NCBI RefSeq assembly: GCF_014647155.1
Contig: NZ_BMOQ01000001.1
Coordinates: 372,001-436,000, forward strand
DNA: 64,000 nt
Direction of reading: 5' to 3'
Source of the DNA: Halarchaeum nitratireducens
Lineage (GTDB): Archaea > Halobacteriota > Halobacteria > Halobacteriales > Halobacteriaceae
The notes below the pieces were generated by a model. It did not search any database. It was not told the DNA's origin and worked only from the letters and a program-made list of their open reading frames with translations. Shown piece by piece: positions 60,025 through 64,000 of the stretch (its first letter is position 1; every line of letters begins with the position of its first letter). Both the position numbers and the translations under genes were made by a program.

Positions 60025-60030
60025 TTTATA
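60025..60030 (+). promoter_or_regulatory. TATA box of the aIF5A/agmatinase operon
   Basis: TTTATA in CCGTTTATACCC lies 25-30 nt before the aIF5A ATG at 60055. One of the clearest TATA boxes in the window; strong, leaderless expression is expected. Confidence 0.7.
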
Positions 60031-60054
60031 CCCGGCAGGCGAGAACCCGGAGGC

Positions 60055-60435
60055 ATGGCGAAAGAGCAGAAGGAAGTCCGTGACCTCCAGGAAGGCAACT
60101 ACGTCATCGTCGAGGACGCCGCGTGTAAGATCGACGGCTACTCGACCGCCAAGCCCGGGAAGCACGGGAGCGCGAAGGCCCGCATCGAGGCCCGCGGGGT
60201 CTTCGACGGCAAGCGCCGTTCGCTCAGCCAGCCGGTCGACGCGAAGATCTGGGTGCCGATCATCGACCGTAAGCAGGGCCAGATCGTCTCTAAGGAGTCC
60301 GACACCGTCGTTCAGGTCATGGACCTCGAGACCTACGAGACCGTGACGATGGAGATCCCCGGCGACGTCGAGGTCAGCCCCGACGACGAGATCGAGTACC
60401 TCGAGTGGGAGGGCAAGCGCAAGGTCCTCCAGTAA
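60055..60435 (+). CDS. eif5a: Translation factor aIF5A
   Basis: A 126-residue two-domain protein that relieves ribosome stalling. The hypusination loop [17 protein letters not shown] holds the modified lysine in the KPGKHG turn, and the C-terminal OB fold is [20 protein letters not shown]. Followed after 4 bp by an agmatinase-like gene and 1.8 kb later by deoxyhypusine synthase, which fits its post-translational modification. Confidence 0.96.
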   Translation: MAKEQKEVRDLQEGNYVIVEDAACKIDGYSTAKPGKHGSAKARIEARGVFDGKRRSLSQPVDAKIWVPIIDRKQGQIVSKESDTVVQVMDLETYETVTMEIPGDVEVSPDDEIEYLEWEGKRKVLQ

Positions 60436-60439
60436 CCGG

Positions 60440-61288
60440 ATGTTCCCCGGCGCGACGGCGGACCCCTCTGCTCCCGCATACACGGTCGTCGGCGCGCCGC
60501 TCGACGTCTCCGCGTCCTTTCGGCCCGGGGCGCGTTTCGGTCCGGAACGCGTCCGCCGGTTCGCCGAGACGTTCGAGGATTACGACCGCGCGACCGACCA
60601 GTCCTTTTCGACCCTCGGCGTCGCCGATCGCGGCAACGTCCACGCGTGGACCGACGCCGAGGAGTACTGCGACTACCTCGCCAGCGTTTGCCGCGAGGTC
60701 GTCCGCGACGGCGCGATCCCCCTCGTGATCGGCGGCGAACACACGGTGTCCCTCGGGCCGATACGCGCGATTGACCCCGAGGTCGTGGTCGTCTGCGACG
60801 CCCACCTCGACCTCCGGGAAGCGTACGACGGCGACCCGTGGAGCCACTCGACGGTGACGCGTCACGCCCTCGATACCGCCGACGAGGCGGTCATCCTCGG
60901 GGCGCGCTCCGGGAGTGAAGCGGAGTGGAGCCGCGCCGAGGCGGACGACGTGACCGTCGTCGAACCGGCGGCCGTGGCGGACTGGACGCCGCCGGCCGCG
61001 TTCGCCGGCCGTGACGTCTACCTCTCGGTCGACGTCGACGCCGCCGATCCGGCGTACGCGCCGGGAACCGGGACGCCCGAACCCTACGGACTGACGTCGC
61101 GCGAGCTCCGCGACGTCGTGCGCGCCGTCGCGCCCCACGCCGCGGGCGTCGACGTCGTGGAGGTCAACGACCGCGACGACGGCCAGGCGGCGACGCTGGC
61201 GGCGAAACTCCTCCGCGACTTCGTCTTCGCGCACGCCGACGCGAACGCGGACGCCGCTGACGACGCGTCGGCTGGCGACGACCAGTAG
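60440..61288 (+). CDS. speB: Agmatinase-family ureohydrolase
   Basis: A 282-residue Mn-dependent hydrolase. Metal ligands lie in GGEHTVSLGP (His), VVVCDAHLDLRE (DxHxD) and LSVDVDAADPAYAPGTGTPE (DxD). It could release urea from agmatine to form putrescine. In haloarchaea an agmatinase-type enzyme has been tied to converting an agmatine-derived intermediate on aIF5A to deoxyhypusine. Its immediate linkage to aIF5A supports that role. Confidence 0.92.
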   Translation: MFPGATADPSAPAYTVVGAPLDVSASFRPGARFGPERVRRFAETFEDYDRATDQSFSTLGVADRGNVHAWTDAEEYCDYLASVCREVVRDGAIPLVIGGEHTVSLGPIRAIDPEVVVVCDAHLDLREAYDGDPWSHSTVTRHALDTADEAVILGARSGSEAEWSRAEADDVTVVEPAAVADWTPPAAFAGRDVYLSVDVDAADPAYAPGTGTPEPYGLTSRELRDVVRAVAPHAAGVDVVEVNDRDDGQAATLAAKLLRDFVFAHADANADAADDASAGDDQ

Positions 61289-61440
61289 GCGGCGAACGGG
61301 TGGCGTTTCGCGTTCCGTCGAGGGCCACACCACCGTTTCGCGGCGGCCGCCGACGCGCAGTTCTCAGCGCACGCCTCGGCGTGGCCCCTCCCTCGCGTTT
61401 GAACTCCCACTTTCTTGACGCCGGACGTTCGCCTTCCCGT

Positions 61441-62205
61441 ATGGAGCTCTCCGAGATCGTCTCGCGTTACGACGAGCGACTGCGAACCGAGGACTACGCG
61501 GACGTGGACGCCTCCGCGAACGGCCTGCAGGTCGGCCCGGCGGACCGCGAGATCACGCACGCCGCGTTCGCCGTCGACGCGGTCGCGGAGACGGCCGCGG
61601 CGGCCGCCGACGCGGGCGCGGACCTCCTCGTCACCCACCACGGCCTCTCGTGGGGCGGTATCGAGCGCGTGACGGGCCGCCAGTACGGCCGGATCGCGCC
61701 GCTGATCGAACACGACGTCGCGCTCTACGTCTCCCATCTCCCCCTGGACGGCCACCCGGAACTCGGGAACGCGGCGGGAATCGCGGACCTCCTCGGTCTC
61801 ACCGATGTCGAGGGGTTCGGGTCGGTCGGCCCGGAAACGGCTGGCCTGCGGGGAAGTGCCGACGCGCTCGCGCGTGCGGACGTCAACGCGCTCCTCGACG
61901 ACGAACTCGACCACGGCGGGACGGGCGTTCGCTGTCTCGATTTCGGCCCGGAGACGATCGAAGACGTCGCGATCCTGACCGGCGCGGGCGCGGACTTCCT
62001 CGACGAGGCCGTCGCCGCAGGCGTCGACGCGTTCGTGACGGGCGAGCCGAAGGGGAAGACGTACCACGAGGCGAAGGAGGCGGGGGTCAACGTCTTCTGC
62101 GGGACGCACTACGGGACGGAGACGTTCGGCGTGCGATCGCTCATGGACCTCGCCGACTCGTGGGGCGTCGAGACGACGTACCTCGACGCGCCGACCGGGC
62201 TCTGA
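61441..62205 (+). CDS. Nif3-like dinuclear metal-centre protein (GTP cyclohydrolase I type 2-like)
   Basis: A 254-residue NIF3/DUF34 protein. Metal ligands appear in LVTHHGLSWGG, VSHLPLDGHPELGN and VFCGTHYGTETFGVRSLMDL, with VDAFVTGEPKG between. The family forms hexamers with two metals; biochemical role unsettled despite names suggesting cyclohydrolase or metal insertion. It is located between the agmatinase and dhs genes in the hypusine cluster. Confidence 0.92.
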   Translation: MELSEIVSRYDERLRTEDYADVDASANGLQVGPADREITHAAFAVDAVAETAAAAADAGADLLVTHHGLSWGGIERVTGRQYGRIAPLIEHDVALYVSHLPLDGHPELGNAAGIADLLGLTDVEGFGSVGPETAGLRGSADALARADVNALLDDELDHGGTGVRCLDFGPETIEDVAILTGAGADFLDEAVAAGVDAFVTGEPKGKTYHEAKEAGVNVFCGTHYGTETFGVRSLMDLADSWGVETTYLDAPTGL

Positions 62206-62244
62206 GTCGGGTCTTTCAAATCGTCGTCGCCCCTCACTCCCGCC

Positions 62245-63318
62245 ATGGGTGACCACGGCGACGGTCACGGTGACGACGGAGAGCAGGGCCATGAAACGCC
62301 GGAACGCGAGGAGTTCGAGCACGACCCGCTCGGGCACGCGGACGTCCGCTCGGGGATGACGGTCGGCGAGCTCGTCGAGCAGTACGGGAACGCGGGGATC
62401 GGGGCGGCGGACGTCTCGCACGCCGTCGACACGTACGCGGAGATGCTCGGGAACGACGACGTGACGAACTTCTTCGGCCTCGCGGGCGCGATGGTGCCCA
62501 CGGGGATGCGTAAGATCGTCGCGGACCTCATCCGCGACGGCCACATCGACGTGCTCGTCACGACGGGCGCGAACCTGACGCACGACACGATCGAGGCGAT
62601 CGGCGGGAAACACCACCACGGCCACGCGGGCCCCGACGACCACCGCATGAGCGCCGACGACGAGCACCGCGGGATGAGCGAACGCGACTACGACGAGTCG
62701 CTACGCGAGGAGCAGGTCGATCGCATCTACAACGTCTACCTCCCCCAAGAGCACTTCGCGCTCTTCGAGTCCCATCTCCGCGACCACGTCTTCCCGACGG
62801 TCGAGCGGACGGTCTCGATCCAGGAGTTCACCAAAGCGCTCGGACGGGCGAACAGCGAGCGCAACGCGACGGCAGACGTCGAGGAGGGCGGGGGGATCGC
62901 CGCCGCGGCCTACGAGAACGACGTCCCGATCTACGTCCCGGCGATCCAGGACTCCGTCCTCGGCCTGCAGGCGTGGATGTACTCGCAGACGTCCGACTTC
63001 GCGCTCGATGCGCTCTCGGACATGACGCACCTCACGGACATCGCGTTCGACGCGGAGCGCGCGGGTGCGATGCTCGTCGGCGGCGGCGTCCCGAAGAACT
63101 ACGTCCTCCAGACGATGCTCGTCGTCCCCGAGGCGTACGATTACGCCGTCCAATTGACGATGGATTCGACGGACACCGGTGGGCTGTCGGGGGCGTCGCT
63201 CGACGAGGCGCGCTCGTGGGGGAAGCTGAAACCGAGCGCGGCGAACGCGACGGTCGTCGGCGACGCGACGATCACCCTCCCGCTCGTGACGGCGGCGACG
63301 CGCGAGCGCATCGAGTGA
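62245..63318 (+). CDS. dhs: Deoxyhypusine synthase
   Basis: A 357-residue NAD-dependent enzyme that transfers an aminobutyl or agmatine-derived moiety to aIF5A. Evidence: MTVGELVEQYGNAGIGAADV, NFFGLAGAMVPTGMRKIVAD, VLVTTGANLTHDTIEAIGG, DVPIYVPAIQDSVLGLQAWM, and the active-site lysine in ARSWGKLKPSAANATVVGDA. A His/Asp-rich insertion (about residues 130-160) and an acidic His-rich N-terminus are lineage features. It shares a cluster with its protein substrate. Confidence 0.94.
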   Translation: MGDHGDGHGDDGEQGHETPEREEFEHDPLGHADVRSGMTVGELVEQYGNAGIGAADVSHAVDTYAEMLGNDDVTNFFGLAGAMVPTGMRKIVADLIRDGHIDVLVTTGANLTHDTIEAIGGKHHHGHAGPDDHRMSADDEHRGMSERDYDESLREEQVDRIYNVYLPQEHFALFESHLRDHVFPTVERTVSIQEFTKALGRANSERNATADVEEGGGIAAAAYENDVPIYVPAIQDSVLGLQAWMYSQTSDFALDALSDMTHLTDIAFDAERAGAMLVGGGVPKNYVLQTMLVVPEAYDYAVQLTMDSTDTGGLSGASLDEARSWGKLKPSAANATVVGDATITLPLVTAATRERIE

Positions 63319-63472
63319 TGGAACCGTCGATACACCCGTAACATCGGGATCCATCACCGGCTCCGGGCGTTTCAGCCTCCGGAACCGACTGAGTGGGCAC
63401 GCACTCCCCGATCAGCACTGGAATCGGTCATTCGTATACCCGATGGCGCATAGTGAACGATAGTCACGAAGG

Positions 63473-63478
63473 ACTTAT
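63473..63478 (+). promoter_or_regulatory. TATA-like box of cspA
   Basis: ACTTAT lies 29-34 nt before the ATG at 63507, which allows a very short 5' leader. No other A/T-rich element is positioned better. Confidence 0.45.
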
Positions 63479-63506
63479 CCCTTCCCCGGACGTTCGTTTA
63501 TTCGTA

Positions 63507-63701
63507 ATGGCACACGGTACGGTTGACTTCTTCAACGACACGGGCGGCTACGGTTTCATCGAGACTGACGACGCGGACGAGGACGTGTTCTTCCACATGG
63601 AAGACGTCGGCGGCGAGGACCTCACCGAGGGGACCGAGATCGACTTCGAAATCGAGGACGCCCCCAAGGGCCCGCGCGCGACGAACGTCGTCCGCTCGTA
63701 A
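63507..63701 (+). CDS. cspA: Cold-shock domain protein
   Basis: A 64-residue single CSD protein. RNP1 is GGYGFIETDD and RNP2 is VFFHMEDV; the start is HGTVDFFNDTG and the end GPRATNVVRS. It binds single-stranded RNA/DNA and acts as an RNA chaperone. More acidic than bacterial CspA, as usual in halophiles. The ATG at 63507 is set by the family start; an upstream in-frame extension is not similar. Confidence 0.93.
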   Translation: MAHGTVDFFNDTGGYGFIETDDADEDVFFHMEDVGGEDLTEGTEIDFEIEDAPKGPRATNVVRS

Positions 63702-63947
63702 GTCCGTTCACACCGTCGCCCCCGGGCGACGCAGCACACTTTCGTTTTGTCGTACACTACTCCCGCGAGCGACGGCGTTCGACCGGGCGTCCTCGGATCG
63801 CCTCTCCGGGCTCCGCGTCTCGACTCGCCGTTTCTTACACGACCGTCGAACCCTCGATTCGACGGTCGTCGGGCGCTGACGCGCCGATAGAACATGAGTT
63901 AAGCGGGTGGAGCGAGAGCACAGAGATAGCCCGACCCACCTTTAACC

Positions 63948-64000
63948 ATGTCCGGAGAGTACGACCTAGTCATCGTCGGCGGCGGAATTAGTGGCGCATC
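63948..64000 (+). CDS. FAD-dependent oxidoreductase, 5' end only
   Basis: Seventeen complete codons before the window edge: SGEYDLVIVGGGISGAS. This is the N-terminal beta strand and GxGxxG dinucleotide-binding loop of an FAD/NAD(P) Rossmann enzyme. The GGGISGAS form is common in haloarchaeal malate:quinone-oxidoreductase-like and geranylgeranyl-reductase-like proteins, but the specific family cannot be decided from this fragment. Confidence 0.75.
   Translation, partial: MSGEYDLVIVGGGISGA

Overview
The window is chromosomal DNA of an extremely halophilic archaeon (class Halobacteria). The evidence is high GC, a strongly acidic predicted proteome, archaeal gene types (aIF5A, TFS, archaeal DnaG, Rnp1, eS4, eL19, eL32, Orc1/Cdc6), haloarchaeal families (LWR-salt protein, phiH1-like repressor), start/stop overlaps between genes, and TATA-like boxes about 25-30 nt before many starts, as expected for leaderless transcripts. 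The genus cannot be named from sequence reading alone.

Layout. 1-4.9 kb: housekeeping genes (pyrF, a GTPBP1-like GTPase, mch, a DUF3237 protein, an MTH1187-type thiamine-binding protein), then tRNA-Gly(GCC). 5.3-22.8 kb: one dense co-directional block. A SPOUT RNA methyltransferase is followed by the archaeal S10-spc-type ribosomal array (uL3 to uL15, with rnp1 inside), secY, adk, a DUF106/EMC3-like membrane protein, cmk and a Cbf5/TruB pseudouridine synthase. This block makes ribosomal proteins and the translocon into which nascent chains are inserted.

22.9-33.5 kb: tRNA-Pro(GGG) carries an integrated element of about 10.5 kb. It is bounded by a 15-bp direct repeat (CTCAACGGTCCCACT) present at the 3' end of the tRNA gene and again at 33516-33530. 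Three tyrosine recombinases sit at its ends, two of them related and pointing outwards. Cargo: a 5'-truncated surface-protein gene, an orc1/cdc6 initiator, a lower-GC PIN-domain gene with an uncharacterised partner, hicAB, small membrane proteins, a phiH1-like repressor facing an array of ACAAAC/GTTTGT palindromes, and a tightly overlapping operon of small zinc-binding proteins plus recombinases. It looks like an integrative plasmid or provirus remnant, or a composite of two.

33.7-64 kb: chromosome again. It holds ilvD, a glycosyltransferase, an HTR-like RecA-fold protein with an acidic partner, tfs, pdxS, membrane and enolase-like proteins, a CARF-like regulator divergent from an MFS transporter, dnaG, and a cis-prenyltransferase locus (DUF92, a UPPS-like protein lacking the catalytic DGNRR motif, and canonical uppS). 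Next come heme/siroheme genes (Met8-like, hemA), a pterin dehydratase, two moeA paralogues (one with a substrate-binding-like C-terminal domain) and a low-complexity secreted protein with 30-bp repeats. Then follow hsp20, an ABC1 kinase, a hypusination cluster (aIF5A, agmatinase-like, deoxyhypusine synthase, with a Nif3-like gene inside), cspA, and the start of an FAD oxidoreductase.

Most promising for novelty: the PIN/partner module with its 12-bp repeats, the six-cistron overlapping recombinase operon with its palindromic switch region, and the paired catalytic/non-catalytic prenyltransferases.
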